Source: an uncultured Sphingomonas sp.
GTDB taxonomy: Bacteria; Pseudomonadota; Alphaproteobacteria; Sphingomonadales; Sphingomonadaceae
DNA: 35,447 nt
Direction of reading: 5' to 3'
NCBI RefSeq assembly: GCF_937859915.1
Contig: NZ_CALMAW010000127.1
Span: 1 to 35,447, forward strand
Part shown: piece by piece, positions 1-8,187 of the stretch
Layout of the letters: each line of letters begins with the position of its first letter
Position numbering within the stretch: position 1 is the stretch's first letter
Notes under the pieces: generated by a model
What the model saw: only the letters and a program-made list of their open reading frames with translations
Told to the model about the DNA's origin: nothing
The model's database searches: none
Made by a program: the position numbers and the translations under genes

Positions 1-174
1 GACGAGGTCGGCGTCGGTCGGCGCGGCGTCGTCGCGCGGCCCGACCGCGATCAGCGGGACCGGCGGCGCTGGCACGTCCGCCAGATCGCGCGGCGCACGC
101 GCATCGAACCACAGCCAGTCGCGGGTATCGTCGCGCTCGTTGGCGTACGACCGCGATAGCTTGTTCCTGTCCAT
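1..174 (-). CDS. Hypothetical protein, N-terminal part (cut by window edge)
   Basis: The first 58 codons of a minus-strand gene are visible, starting at an ATG at 172-174 behind a strong AGGGAGG ribosome site. The peptide begins MDRNKLSRSYANERDDTRDW and continues with a hydrophobic, proline-rich strand (about residues 36-46) that could be the first beta strand of an alpha/beta domain. I do not recognise the family. It is divergent from the CoA-transferase with only 24 bases between the two starts, so the promoters must overlap the opposite coding regions. The adjacent CoA-transferase makes an acyl-CoA enzyme such as a degenerate crotonase possible, but that is a guess from context only. Confidence 0.6.
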   Translation of the reverse strand, partial: MDRNKLSRSYANERDDTRDWLWFDARAPRDLADVPAPPVPLIAVGPRDDAAPTDADLV

Positions 175-198
175 CGCCTCCCTCTACACTCCTGCGCG

Positions 199-1533
199 AT
201 GAAAGAGGCAACCGATCCTGCACGCACGACTGTCCGGTCGGTCGCCGACGCGCACGGAATCGGACTGCTGAACGCGCTCGGCATGCCGATGCGGGTCGCC
301 GCGCGCGCGGATCATCCAGCGCTCGCGTGGCGGCGCGCGGGGCTGATGGCGGTGACGGGACGCGCCGATGGATCCGCTTCGGCCTGTCCGGTACCCCTGA
401 CCGAAGCGGCGGACGGCGCGCTGGCCGCGCTGCGCGCGCTAGCACCGGATGCCCCCCTCCCCGCGTCGGGCGCCCTCCTGCTCGGCGAACGCGCCCGGCT
501 GCTCGGGCTCGAGCGGCAGGGCACGATCTCCGCCAACGGCAGTTGCCGGCTGATCGTCTGTCGTGACGGTGGCGTCGCGCTGAACCTGCCGCGGGGCGAC
601 GACTGGTCGCTGCTGCCCGCACTCTTCAAAGCCGACGCGGCGCATTGGGCCGATGTCGCACGGCTCGCCCGCACTTGGCCGGTCGACGCGCTCGTCGCAC
701 GCGGACGGCTGCTCGGATTGGCTATCGCAGCCGATCGTGCCGCCCTTACTCGTGCTTCACCCTTCGGATCCGCCCGGTGCGCCGCCCCCCGCTCCACGGA
801 TGGCCCGCCGCTGGTGATCGAACTGGCAAGCCTGTGGGCGGGCCCGTTGGCCGGCGCGCTGTTGCGCGATTGCGGCGCGGACGTCGTCAAGGTCGAGCGC
901 CGCACGCGACCCGACGGCGCGCGGGGCGGCGATCCGACGGTCTTCGCGTTGCTCAACGCGGGCAAGCGTAGCGTTGCGCTCGATTTCGCGCGATCGGAGG
1001 ACATCGCGGTGCTGCGCGCGTTGATCCGTCATGCCGATATCGTCATCGAAGGCTCCCGCCCGCGCGCGTTTCGGCAGTTAGGGATCGATGCCGCGGCGGA
1101 GGCGGCGCGCGGAGCGACCTGGATTTCGATCACCGCGCATGGCCGCGACGGCGACGCGGCGGACTGGATCGGATTCGGCGACGATGCAGGCGTGGCTGGC
1201 GGACTGTCGGCGGCGATGCGGCGTAGCTGGGGCGAACCTTTGTTCGCGGGTGACGCGATCGCCGATCCGCTGACCGGCATCACCGCAGCACTCGCCGGCT
1301 GGGCGAGCTGGCTCGGCGGCGGCGGGCGGATCGTCGATATCGCCCTGGCGAGCGTGGTCGCGCATGCCTGCGCACTGGCCGACGCCGACGACGATCTGGC
1401 CGGCTGGCAGGCGCTCGCCGTGGCGGACCGCGCGCCGTTCTATGCGATGCGGAGCCCGCGCGGATCGGTTCGCGCGCTCGGCAGCGACACCGTCGCGGTG
1501 CTCGGCGGTCTTGCCGTCGCGGCTCCGCTGTGA
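199..1533 (+). CDS. Class III CoA-transferase (CaiB/BaiF family), permuted-looking two-part architecture
   Basis: 444 aa. Class III CoA-transferases move CoA between an acyl-CoA donor and a carboxylic acid through an aspartyl-CoA thioester. From about residue 204 on, the protein matches the N-terminal half of CaiB/FRC: the LWAGPLAGALLRDCGADVVKVE stretch, an AGKRSVALDF-like segment, and GFGDDAG with the likely nucleophile D328 or D329. Residues 1-200 look more like the C-terminal half of a CaiB protein (GLMAVTGRADG, then a stretch around GGVALNLPRGDDW). The usual order therefore appears reversed. The start ATG lacks a clear ribosome site; it is kept because the sequence after it is coherent. 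TetR regulator 1 follows after 13 bases, suggesting co-transcription. Substrate unknown; probably activates acids produced by the surrounding oxygenases. Confidence 0.85.
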   Translation: MKEATDPARTTVRSVADAHGIGLLNALGMPMRVAARADHPALAWRRAGLMAVTGRADGSASACPVPLTEAADGALAALRALAPDAPLPASGALLLGERARLLGLERQGTISANGSCRLIVCRDGGVALNLPRGDDWSLLPALFKADAAHWADVARLARTWPVDALVARGRLLGLAIAADRAALTRASPFGSARCAAPRSTDGPPLVIELASLWAGPLAGALLRDCGADVVKVERRTRPDGARGGDPTVFALLNAGKRSVALDFARSEDIAVLRALIRHADIVIEGSRPRAFRQLGIDAAAEAARGATWISITAHGRDGDAADWIGFGDDAGVAGGLSAAMRRSWGEPLFAGDAIADPLTGITAALAGWASWLGGGGRIVDIALASVVAHACALADADDDLAGWQALAVADRAPFYAMRSPRGSVRALGSDTVAVLGGLAVAAPL

Positions 1534-1546
1534 AAGGCAGCGCGCG

Positions 1547-2176
1547 ATGGTCGCGATCAACAAGCAGGGACAGGCGCTGGGTCGCAAGGGTGCGGAAAGT
1601 CGCGCGCGGCTGATCGAGGCGACGCGCGGCCTGATCGCCGAGACCCCCGCCGAGAAGCTGACCGCCAGCGCGGTCGCGCGCGCCGCGGGGCTCGCCTCGC
1701 AGACCTTCTACCTCTATTTCGCCGACGTCGACGAAGTGCTGCTATCGCTCGCCAACGAGGCGGCGGGCGACATGGCGGAGATCGTCGCCGAACTCGACCT
1801 GCCATGGGAAGCAGTGACAATCGACGCGCACGCCCAGCGCTTCATCGCAGCGTTCTACCGGTATTGGGACAAGCATCGCGCGATCCTGAATGTGCGCAAT
1901 TTCCGCGCCGAAATAGGTCAGCCGCCATTCGTGCGCGCGCGCGACGACGCGGCAATGCCGGTCGTACGCGGGCTGGCGACCCGGATCGGCGCGGCGCAGC
2001 GCGATCCCGCGCTGCCCGAACGCGACGCACTGGCGCGCGCGGTCATCCTCTATTCGTCGATCGAGCGGATGGCCTCGCGCTATGCGATCATTCAGGGCGA
2101 GGGATCGCTGTTCGACGCGGAGGATCTGAAGCGCGCCGAGGCCCATATCCTGCGGCTGTTGCTGGCGCCCGCCTGA
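1547..2176 (+). CDS. TetR-family transcriptional regulator 1
   Basis: 209 aa. Residues about 10-60 form the TetR helix-turn-helix: GRKGAESRARLIEATRGLI, then the recognition region TASAVARAAGLASQTFYLYF followed by ADVDEVLLSL. The all-helical C-terminal part would bind a ligand, probably a pathway substrate or acyl-CoA (inference). The ATG at 1547 was chosen because upstream in-frame sequence is shadow of the CoA-transferase gene. The N-terminal half closely resembles the second TetR protein at 32088-32795: both have GQxLGRKG and YLYF(A/S)D, and both carry YRFWxKH/YRYWDKH-type ligand-domain helices. The two are paralogues at opposite ends of the catabolic region. It lies 13 bases after the CoA-transferase and is probably in its transcript. 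Confidence 0.93.
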   Translation: MVAINKQGQALGRKGAESRARLIEATRGLIAETPAEKLTASAVARAAGLASQTFYLYFADVDEVLLSLANEAAGDMAEIVAELDLPWEAVTIDAHAQRFIAAFYRYWDKHRAILNVRNFRAEIGQPPFVRARDDAAMPVVRGLATRIGAAQRDPALPERDALARAVILYSSIERMASRYAIIQGEGSLFDAEDLKRAEAHILRLLLAPA

Positions 2177-2179
2177 TCC

Positions 2180-2210
2180 AAAAAAAGGGCGGACCGTTGC
2201 CGGACCGCCC
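2180..2210 (-). terminator. Rho-independent terminator
   Basis: The stem GGGCGGACCG / CGGACCGCCC (2187-2196 and 2201-2210, one A-A mismatch, TTGC loop) is followed on the minus strand by seven T residues (A run 2180-2186). It sits 24 bases past the stop of the minus-strand amidohydrolase gene and 4 bases past the TetR stop. It should terminate the amidohydrolase transcript efficiently. It may also stop the plus-strand message, although that side has no good T tract. Confidence 0.85.
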
Positions 2211-2233
2211 CCTTCCTCACGATATCGCGATGC

Positions 2234-3589
2234 TCACTCGGCGGGTACTGCGGCCATCGCCGCTTCGTCCTGTACACTACCGTCGTCCTTGGCCACGTCG
2301 CGGAACATCTTCGTGATGTCGCCCGAGGTGACGCGGCGCGCGACCTCACCCGGTGCGAGGGGCGCCGGACCACCATAGGACACCGGATCGGTATTGACGT
2401 GATCCGCCAGCTTTCGCAGTTCGCCGACATTGCAGTTTTCGCGACCGCCCATCGGGCCGAACGCATCGAAATTGTAACGGTCGAGCGCGTTCTTGTGCGT
2501 GATCTTGTCGATAGTCTCGTCGCTCAGACCGATCAGGCTCTTGTGCAGGATTTCCGGCACGTCCGGCCAAAGCGTGTCCGAATGCGGATAGTCGCATTCA
2601 TAGGCGACGTTGTCCTCTCCGATCGCATCGAGGTTCTTGATCCCGAACGCGTCGTCGATGAAGCAGGTCAGGAAATGCTCGCGGAACAAGTCGCTCGGCT
2701 TGCGGCCTGGACCGAAATCGGCATGCGTCCACTTGTGGTGCTGCTCGAACGAGAAATCGGCGCGCTCGAGGAAGTACGGGATCCAGCCGATGCCGCCCTC
2801 GCTGAGCGAGATCTTGAGAGGGTACTGCTGCAACGCCTTCAGGTGGAGCCAGTCTGCGGCCGAATTGACGATCGAGATCGGCATGGTCGTGATCCACGCA
2901 TCGATCGGCGATTCCATCGACGCGTGCGGCGCCTGCGCGCCCGATCCGATATGGATGTTGATGTTGATGTCGAGGTCCGCGCAGACCTTCCACAGCGGCT
3001 CCCAATGTTCGTTGTGGATGCTCGGATACCCCTTCAGCGCGGGATTGTCCGAGAAGGAGATGTTGTGGCACCCCTTCTTGTTGACGCGCCTGATCTCCTC
3101 AACCGTCGCATTGATGTCCCAATAGGGCAGGATCGCGTTGGGGATATTGCGGCCCGGATACAGCCCGCACCACTCGTCGATGTGCCAGTCGTTATACGCC
3201 TGCAGGACGATGCGCGCATTTTCCTTGTTGTCGAACATGTGGAACAGGAAGCCGTCGAACGTGACCACGCTCGGGAAATTGAGCGAGGCGAGGATGCCGT
3301 TCGCGTTCATGTCCTCGATGCGCGAATCGATGTCCCACGCGCCCTTGCGCATGTGATCGAGGCTAACCGGCTCGCAGCCATATTCCTCCTTCACGCGGCC
3401 GACGACGGCGTTCAAGCCAATCGCGCCGGTGCGCTTGCCCTCGTACAGCCAGAAATCGGCGCCGTTCTTGTCCTTGCGAAGCTCGGGCATGAAATGCTTG
3501 TGCTGGGCGCTCATGTGCGCCTCGTACATGTGCGGCGGCTCGACGATGTGATCGTCGACGCTCACGATGATCATGTCTTCGACTTTCAT
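2234..3589 (-). CDS. Amidohydrolase-2 family metal-dependent hydrolase/decarboxylase
   Basis: 451 aa, TIM-barrel protein of the ACMSD / gamma-resorcylate decarboxylase superfamily (amidohydrolase 2). These enzymes hydrolyse or decarboxylate ring acids using one metal. Visible features are an N-terminal strand with VSVDDHIVEPP (D12, H14), NINIHIGSG with H213, and YECDYPHSD (D333, H336, D338), the usual catalytic Asp region. The start at 3589 was chosen over one ten codons upstream because AGGAGAGG lies four bases before it. It is transcribed alone, divergent from the MFS/P450 genes, with a palindrome in its leader at 3609-3631. Similar proteins recur in sphingomonad and actinobacterial steroid/terpene gene clusters. 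The exact reaction cannot be read from sequence. Confidence 0.9.
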   Translation of the reverse strand: MKVEDMIIVSVDDHIVEPPHMYEAHMSAQHKHFMPELRKDKNGADFWLYEGKRTGAIGLNAVVGRVKEEYGCEPVSLDHMRKGAWDIDSRIEDMNANGILASLNFPSVVTFDGFLFHMFDNKENARIVLQAYNDWHIDEWCGLYPGRNIPNAILPYWDINATVEEIRRVNKKGCHNISFSDNPALKGYPSIHNEHWEPLWKVCADLDININIHIGSGAQAPHASMESPIDAWITTMPISIVNSAADWLHLKALQQYPLKISLSEGGIGWIPYFLERADFSFEQHHKWTHADFGPGRKPSDLFREHFLTCFIDDAFGIKNLDAIGEDNVAYECDYPHSDTLWPDVPEILHKSLIGLSDETIDKITHKNALDRYNFDAFGPMGGRENCNVGELRKLADHVNTDPVSYGGPAPLAPGEVARRVTSGDITKMFRDVAKDDGSVQDEAAMAAVPAE

Positions 3590-3608
3590 TGAACCTCTCC
3601 TATTTTTT

Positions 3609-3631
3609 AAAACCGACATGTTGACGGTTTT
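3609..3631. promoter_or_regulatory. 23-bp palindrome, candidate operator
   Basis: The perfect 7-bp arms AAAACCG and CGGTTTT flank a 9-base centre that itself has two further paired positions. The element lies 20 bases upstream of the amidohydrolase start (between the ribosome site and the likely promoter) and about 180 bases before the MFS start. Length, symmetry and A/T-rich outer arms in GC-rich DNA fit a TetR-type operator. Which regulator binds is unknown; the two TetR proteins in the window are the obvious candidates. Confidence 0.5.
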
Positions 3632-3808
3632 GATCTAGCGCCCAATCCTGTCGACGTAAAGCGAGAAGACGCGCCGAGCGTTGCACGATCTGTCAAAATC
3701 GCATGCCGATATCGTCCCAGCGCGGACTAATTTGGCAGGGGCATTGCGTTTGACGCGTGCGCCGCGCTGTGGCTCCACCGCATGCTACGCTTGTCCAAGG
3801 TGATCGCG

Positions 3809-5533
3809 ATGCCACAGCCCATGGAGGAAACGGTGCCCGGCGCGGCGTTGTCGGCCGCGATACTCCCCGTGACGCCGTTGCCGCCGCCGCGACAGCGCTC
3901 GCCGATGCTCGCGCCGCTCGGCGGCAGGACGTTCCGAACGATCTGGTCGGCCAGCCTGATCTCGAACTTCGGTCAGCTGATCCAGGGGGTCGGCGCGGCA
4001 TGGGCGATGACGCGGATGAGCAGCGATCCGACGATGGTCGCGCTCGTCCAGACCGCGATCATGCTGCCACTGATGCTGGTCGCGATGCCCGCGGGCGCGA
4101 TCGCCGACATGTTCGATCGCCGCAAGGTGGCGCTGGTCGGGCTCGCCTTCGCCTGCGTCAGCGCCGCGGCGCTCACCACCTGTGCGCTGGCGGGGCTGCT
4201 GACGCCGTGGCTTCTGCTGGCCTTCTGTTTTCTGATCGGGACCGGGGTCGCACTCTACGGCCCCGCCTGGCAGTCGTCGATCGGCGAGCAGGTGCCGAGC
4301 GAGCAGCTGCCCGCAGCGATCGCGCTAGGATCGATCAGCTACAATATCGCGCGCAGCTTCGGGCCCGCGATCGGCGGCGTGATCGTCGCGGCGCTGGGTT
4401 CGGTCGCGGCGTTCGGGGTCAACGCGCTCGCCTATCTGCCGTTGATGGTGGCGATGGCGCTGTGGCGGCGCACGCCGACGCCGTCGCGGCTGCCGCCCGA
4501 GCGGATCGACCGCGCGATCATCTCGGGCGCGCGCTACGTGATCCATTCGCCACCAATCCGCATCATCCTCATCCGCACGCTGGTCAGCGGGATCGTCGGC
4601 GCGTCGATATCCGCACTGACGCCGCTGATCGCCAAGGACCTGCTCGGCGGCGGCGCCAGCACCTACGGCCTGCTGCTCGGCACGTTCGGCGTCGGCTCGG
4701 TCGTCGGCGCCTTGTTCATCGCGCGCGTCCGCGGACGCGTCGATCCCGAGGTCGGCGTACGCGGTTGCGCGCTGCTGGCAGGCGCGATGATCGCGGTGGT
4801 CGGTGCAAGCCGCAACCTGTGGCTGACCGGCGCGGCCCTGCTGTTCGCAGGCGCGGCCTGGACGCTGCTGGTCGCGCTGTTTAACGTCGGCGTACAGCTC
4901 TCCGCGCCGCGCTGGGTGACGGCGCGCGCAGTGGCGTGGTTCAGTACCGCGATCACGGGCGGCATCGCGTTCGGTGCGTGGCTGTGGGGCCAAGTCGCCG
5001 CCGCGCACGGCGTCGGTACGGCGATGACCGTTTCTGGCATCCTCATCATGCTGACGCCGTTGCTGGGCGTCCTGCTGCCGATGCCGAAGATCGCGGGTGC
5101 CGAGGTCGACATCGGCGAGCGCGGCCACGCCCCCGCCGTCGCGCTGGCGCTCACCAACCGCAGCGGGCCGATCAACATCGAGGTCGACTACCGCGTCGAT
5201 CCCGCCGATGCGCGCGCCTTCTACGACGCGATGCAGGGAGTGCGGCGCGCGCGGCTGCGCAGCGGCGGGTTCGAATGGTCGCTGGCGCGCGACATCGAGG
5301 ACCCGGCGCTGTGGACCGAACGCTATCACTGCCCGACCTGGGGCGACTATCTGCGCCAGCGGACCCGCGCCACGCAGTCCGACGACGAGGCGCAGGCGCG
5401 TGCCGAAGCATTCAACAGTGCCGCGCCCGGTGACCGCGTCCGGCGGCGGCTCGAACGGCCGTTCGGTTCGGTTCGCTGGCGTGCCGACACCCCCGATCCA
5501 CAGGGCGACGCGGTTACACCCTATCCCAGTTGA
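3809..5533 (+). CDS. MFS transporter (MFS_3 / EntS-like) with C-terminal soluble domain
   Basis: 574 aa from the start chosen here. Residues about 30-420 are hydrophobic and read as roughly 12 membrane helices. The MFS loop signature MPAGAIADMFDRRKVAL follows helix 2, and a central cytoplasmic loop contains RRTPTPSRLPPE. This is the MFS_3 group, which includes the enterobactin exporter. The last ~150 residues (from about AEVDIGERG) are soluble and resemble the small alpha+beta tail found in this group (PINIEVDYRVDPADARAFYD). ATG 3809 has AAGGTGA at good distance; an ATG nine codons earlier has no ribosome site. It precedes the P450 by 90 bases on the same strand. Likely exports or imports a pathway compound; direction is not deducible. 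Confidence 0.88.
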   Translation: MPQPMEETVPGAALSAAILPVTPLPPPRQRSPMLAPLGGRTFRTIWSASLISNFGQLIQGVGAAWAMTRMSSDPTMVALVQTAIMLPLMLVAMPAGAIADMFDRRKVALVGLAFACVSAAALTTCALAGLLTPWLLLAFCFLIGTGVALYGPAWQSSIGEQVPSEQLPAAIALGSISYNIARSFGPAIGGVIVAALGSVAAFGVNALAYLPLMVAMALWRRTPTPSRLPPERIDRAIISGARYVIHSPPIRIILIRTLVSGIVGASISALTPLIAKDLLGGGASTYGLLLGTFGVGSVVGALFIARVRGRVDPEVGVRGCALLAGAMIAVVGASRNLWLTGAALLFAGAAWTLLVALFNVGVQLSAPRWVTARAVAWFSTAITGGIAFGAWLWGQVAAAHGVGTAMTVSGILIMLTPLLGVLLPMPKIAGAEVDIGERGHAPAVALALTNRSGPINIEVDYRVDPADARAFYDAMQGVRRARLRSGGFEWSLARDIEDPALWTERYHCPTWGDYLRQRTRATQSDDEAQARAEAFNSAAPGDRVRRRLERPFGSVRWRADTPDPQGDAVTPYPS

Positions 5534-5623
5534 GCCGTATCGCCGGGACGCTTTCGCCTTGCGGGCTCTGGCTCCTTGGCGCCCCGGTCGGCACGTTATG
5601 GGCACAGTCTCGAAGGGCATGCC

Positions 5624-6883
5624 ATGCAGGAAAACGACCTTCCGGTGTCGGCGATCGCCGATGCCCGCACCTTTACCGATCAAGCAGCACTGCACGGACT
5701 GCTCGCGCGGCTCCGGCGGACCGATCCGATGCCGTGGGTGGAGTCCGGCCTCACCCGGCCGTTCTGGCTGGTGACGCGCCACGCGGACATCACCGCGATC
5801 GAGCTGCAGCCCGACCGCTTCATCAACCAGCCGCGCCAGGCGATTCTCCCGATCGCCTATGAACAGGCCGCCGCGGCGCGGACCGGCGGCAAGGGCTATC
5901 AGGAGGTGATGCGCAACCTGGTCGCGATGGACGGGCGCGAACACCGCGTGTTCCGCGCGATCGCGCAGAGCCAGTTCCTGTCCAAGGCGCTGGGCGTCAT
6001 CCGCGACGATATCGATGCGCTCGCAGTCGAGTTCGTCGACCGGATGGAAGCGCGCGGTAACGCGTGCGATTTCTCCGCAGAAATCGCGATGTGGTATCCC
6101 TTGCGCGTCATCATGACGATCTTGGGCGTCCCGCGCGAGGACGAGGCACTGATGCTGCGCTTTACGCAGCAGGTGCTGACCAGCCAGGATCCCGAATATT
6201 CGCAAGGCGGCGGCGGCATCTCTGCGATGATTCAGATGTTCGACTATTTCCGCCCGCGCATCGCCGACCTGCGCGTGACACCGACCGAGACGATCGGCAG
6301 TGTCGTCGCCAACGCGCGCGTCGACGGAGATCTGCTGAGCGATCGCGATGTGTTCGGCTATTTCCTGATCCTGGCCACCGCCGGGCACGACACCACCAGC
6401 TACAGCCTGGCCGGTGGGCTGCTCGCGCTCCTGGAAAATCCGGAGGCGTTCTCCCGGCTGCGCGCCGACCCGTTGCTGATTCCCGCAGCGGTGGACGAGA
6501 TTATCCGCTGGTCGAGTCCCGTGCGCCACTTCGCACGCACCGCGGTGGAAGACGGCGAGATTGCCGGCACCGCGTACAAGGCGGGTGACACGTTTCTTCT
6601 GTCCTACCCGTCGGCGAACCGCGACGCGGCAGTGTTCGACGATCCCTTCGCATTCCGCATCGACCGAAAGCCCAACCGCCATCTCGCCTTCGGCACCGGC
6701 CCGCACCTGTGCCTTGGGCAGCATCTCGCGAGAATGGAGCTGGCAGCGTTCCTGCGCGAATTCGTCGCGCGGATCGACACCGTCGAACTCGCAGGCGAGC
6801 CGCGCTGGACCGAGTCGACCTTCGTCGGCGGCACGAAGGCACTGCCGGTACGCTACCGCTTCAAGGACCGCGTACCGGCCTGA
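5624..6883 (+). CDS. Cytochrome P450
   Basis: 419 aa, a soluble bacterial class I P450 that would hydroxylate a hydrophobic substrate using ferredoxin-delivered electrons. All core motifs are present: I-helix AGHDTT (A253-T258), K-helix E292-I-I-R295, and heme loop FGTGPHLCLGQ with the axial C363. The start at 5624 is preferred over one 16 codons upstream because AAGGG precedes it and the MQENDLP start gives a normal length. No ferredoxin or ferredoxin reductase gene is in the window, so partners must be elsewhere. The last 39 codons have a decayed paralogous copy at 24274-24390. Family members of this type often act on steroids, terpenes or alkanes; the substrate is unknown. Confidence 0.95.
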   Translation: MQENDLPVSAIADARTFTDQAALHGLLARLRRTDPMPWVESGLTRPFWLVTRHADITAIELQPDRFINQPRQAILPIAYEQAAAARTGGKGYQEVMRNLVAMDGREHRVFRAIAQSQFLSKALGVIRDDIDALAVEFVDRMEARGNACDFSAEIAMWYPLRVIMTILGVPREDEALMLRFTQQVLTSQDPEYSQGGGGISAMIQMFDYFRPRIADLRVTPTETIGSVVANARVDGDLLSDRDVFGYFLILATAGHDTTSYSLAGGLLALLENPEAFSRLRADPLLIPAAVDEIIRWSSPVRHFARTAVEDGEIAGTAYKAGDTFLLSYPSANRDAAVFDDPFAFRIDRKPNRHLAFGTGPHLCLGQHLARMELAAFLREFVARIDTVELAGEPRWTESTFVGGTKALPVRYRFKDRVPA

Positions 6884-6889
6884 TCCGTG

Positions 6890-7251
6890 TCAGCCGATTC
6901 GGCAGGCACAGATCTTGTTGCCGTCGAGATCGCGGAAATAGCTCATGTAGGAGCCGCGGTCGCCCGGCGCGCCCTCGTCGATTGCACCCAGCGACACCGC
7001 CTTGGCATGGAATGCATCCACCGCTTCGCGTGTCGGAAGGTCGAGTGCGATCATCGTTCCGTTGCCCGGCGTCGCAGGTCCCCTGTCGAACGGCGCCAGC
7101 ACGCGAAGACCAACTTGCCGTCGCGACCAAAGATCGTGCCGCTACGTGGATGATCGAACAGCTTCGGGAGTCCCGTGCCGTCGAACAGCGCGATATAGAA
7201 CGGAACGGAGCGGTCCAGATCGTTCGATCCGATCGTAGCTTAAGTGAGCAT
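6890..7251 (-). pseudogene. VOC/glyoxalase-fold protein, broken (nonsense + frameshift)
   Basis: The minus strand carries an almost full-length vicinal-oxygen-chelate (glyoxalase/bleomycin-resistance fold) gene. From ATG 7249-7251 it reads M-L-T-stop (TAA at 7240-7242), then ATIGSNDLDRSVPFYIALFD and continues through a segment containing FGRDGKLVF. Near 7104 one base is missing (TTCGCGTG where TTCGGCGTG is expected). The reading then continues in another frame as VLAPFDRGPATPGNGTMIAL through MSYFRDLDGNKICACRIG to a stop at 6890. A premature stop at codon 4 plus a frameshift mean no functional product from the original start. The decayed gene ends 6 bases from the P450 stop (convergent). Confidence 0.85.
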
Positions 7252-7396
7252 GGGCGATCCTTCGTCGGGTCTGATCGCGCGACGCTATCAGCGACGACCG
7301 GCCGCGAAATGCCCGGTTGACCGATATCGCCCCCACGGCTTGCACCGCGTGCGGCGTTGCCGCCTATCCGACGATCGAACGAGCGGAGATCTAACG

Positions 7397-8182
7397 ATGG
7401 ACGGAATGACCGGCCCGGTCCTTTACGAAGTGCTGTCCGACCATGTCGCGCAGGTGACGCTGAACCGTCCCGAGAAGCGCAATGCGGTCAATCCCGAGCT
7501 TGCCGATGCGATGGAGGCGATCGTCAGGCGCATCGAGGCGGATCGCGCGATCCGCGCGGTGGTGCTGACCTCGTCAGAGCCGCGCGTCTTCTGCGCCGGC
7601 GCCGATCTGGCCGCGGTCAGCGCCGGCAAGGGGCGCGGGATCGAGACCGCCGCGGGCGGGTTCGCGGGGCTGGCCTATGCGATCCGTTCGACGCCGTGGA
7701 TCGCCGCGGTCGAGGGTGCGGCGCTGGGCGGCGGGCTCGAGTTGGTACTCGCGTGCGAGATGGTGATCGCGTCGGAGAATGCGCGGTTCGGCCTCCCAGA
7801 GGCGAAGCACGGGCTGATCGCGGCGGCGGGCGGCGTCCACCGGCTGGCGGCGATGCTGCCGCGCGCGATCGCGAACGAGATGATCGCGACCGGCGATCCG
7901 ATCGACGCGCCGCGCGCCTATCATCTGGGCCTTGTCAACCGCGTAGTCGAGCCCGGGGCCACGTTGGCCGCGGCGATTGATCTCGCCAATCGGATCGCCG
8001 TCAATTCGCCGCTGGCGGTGCAATATGCGTTGCAGGGCGCGCGCGCGAGCGCGGCGTTGCCAGACTTCGCGGGGCGGATGGTCGTCGCCGAGCGTTTCGC
8101 GGCGCTGCGCCAGACTGACGATTTCGCCGAGGGTCCCCGCGCGTTCGTCGAGAAGCGCGCACCCGTCTGGACGGGGCACTGA
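7397..8182 (+). CDS. Enoyl-CoA hydratase/isomerase (crotonase family)
   Basis: 261 aa, the usual crotonase length. It would hydrate or isomerise an enoyl-CoA in a beta-oxidation-type pathway. Visible features are N-terminal VTLNRPEKRNAV, the first oxyanion-hole segment FCAGADL, the second oxyanion segment EGAALGGGLELVLAC, and FGLPEAKHGLI with a Glu at a typical catalytic position. The start ATG follows GGAG by ten bases; the upstream in-frame extension lies over pseudogene leader sequence and was rejected. The acyl-CoA synthetase begins 5 bases after the stop, so the two are probably co-translated: activation followed by hydration. Substrate unknown. Confidence 0.93.
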   Translation: MDGMTGPVLYEVLSDHVAQVTLNRPEKRNAVNPELADAMEAIVRRIEADRAIRAVVLTSSEPRVFCAGADLAAVSAGKGRGIETAAGGFAGLAYAIRSTPWIAAVEGAALGGGLELVLACEMVIASENARFGLPEAKHGLIAAAGGVHRLAAMLPRAIANEMIATGDPIDAPRAYHLGLVNRVVEPGATLAAAIDLANRIAVNSPLAVQYALQGARASAALPDFAGRMVVAERFAALRQTDDFAEGPRAFVEKRAPVWTGH

Positions 8183-8187
8183 CGCCG

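Noticed and set aside
2399-3592. A 397-codon plus-strand open frame opposite the amidohydrolase
   Set aside because: Shadow frame: its sequence is dominated by valine/arginine/aspartate repeats produced by reading the other strand, and the amidohydrolase has clear motifs and a ribosome site.
4325-6724. A 799-codon open frame on the minus strand across the MFS and P450 genes
   Set aside because: It is antisense to two well-supported genes; its composition (Arg/Asp/Gln-rich, no domain pattern) is that of a shadow frame in GC-rich DNA.
6890-7102. A short intact VOC-domain gene starting at GTG 7102
   Set aside because: The missing N-terminal half is still readable just upstream in another frame with a stop codon, so this is the back half of a broken gene.
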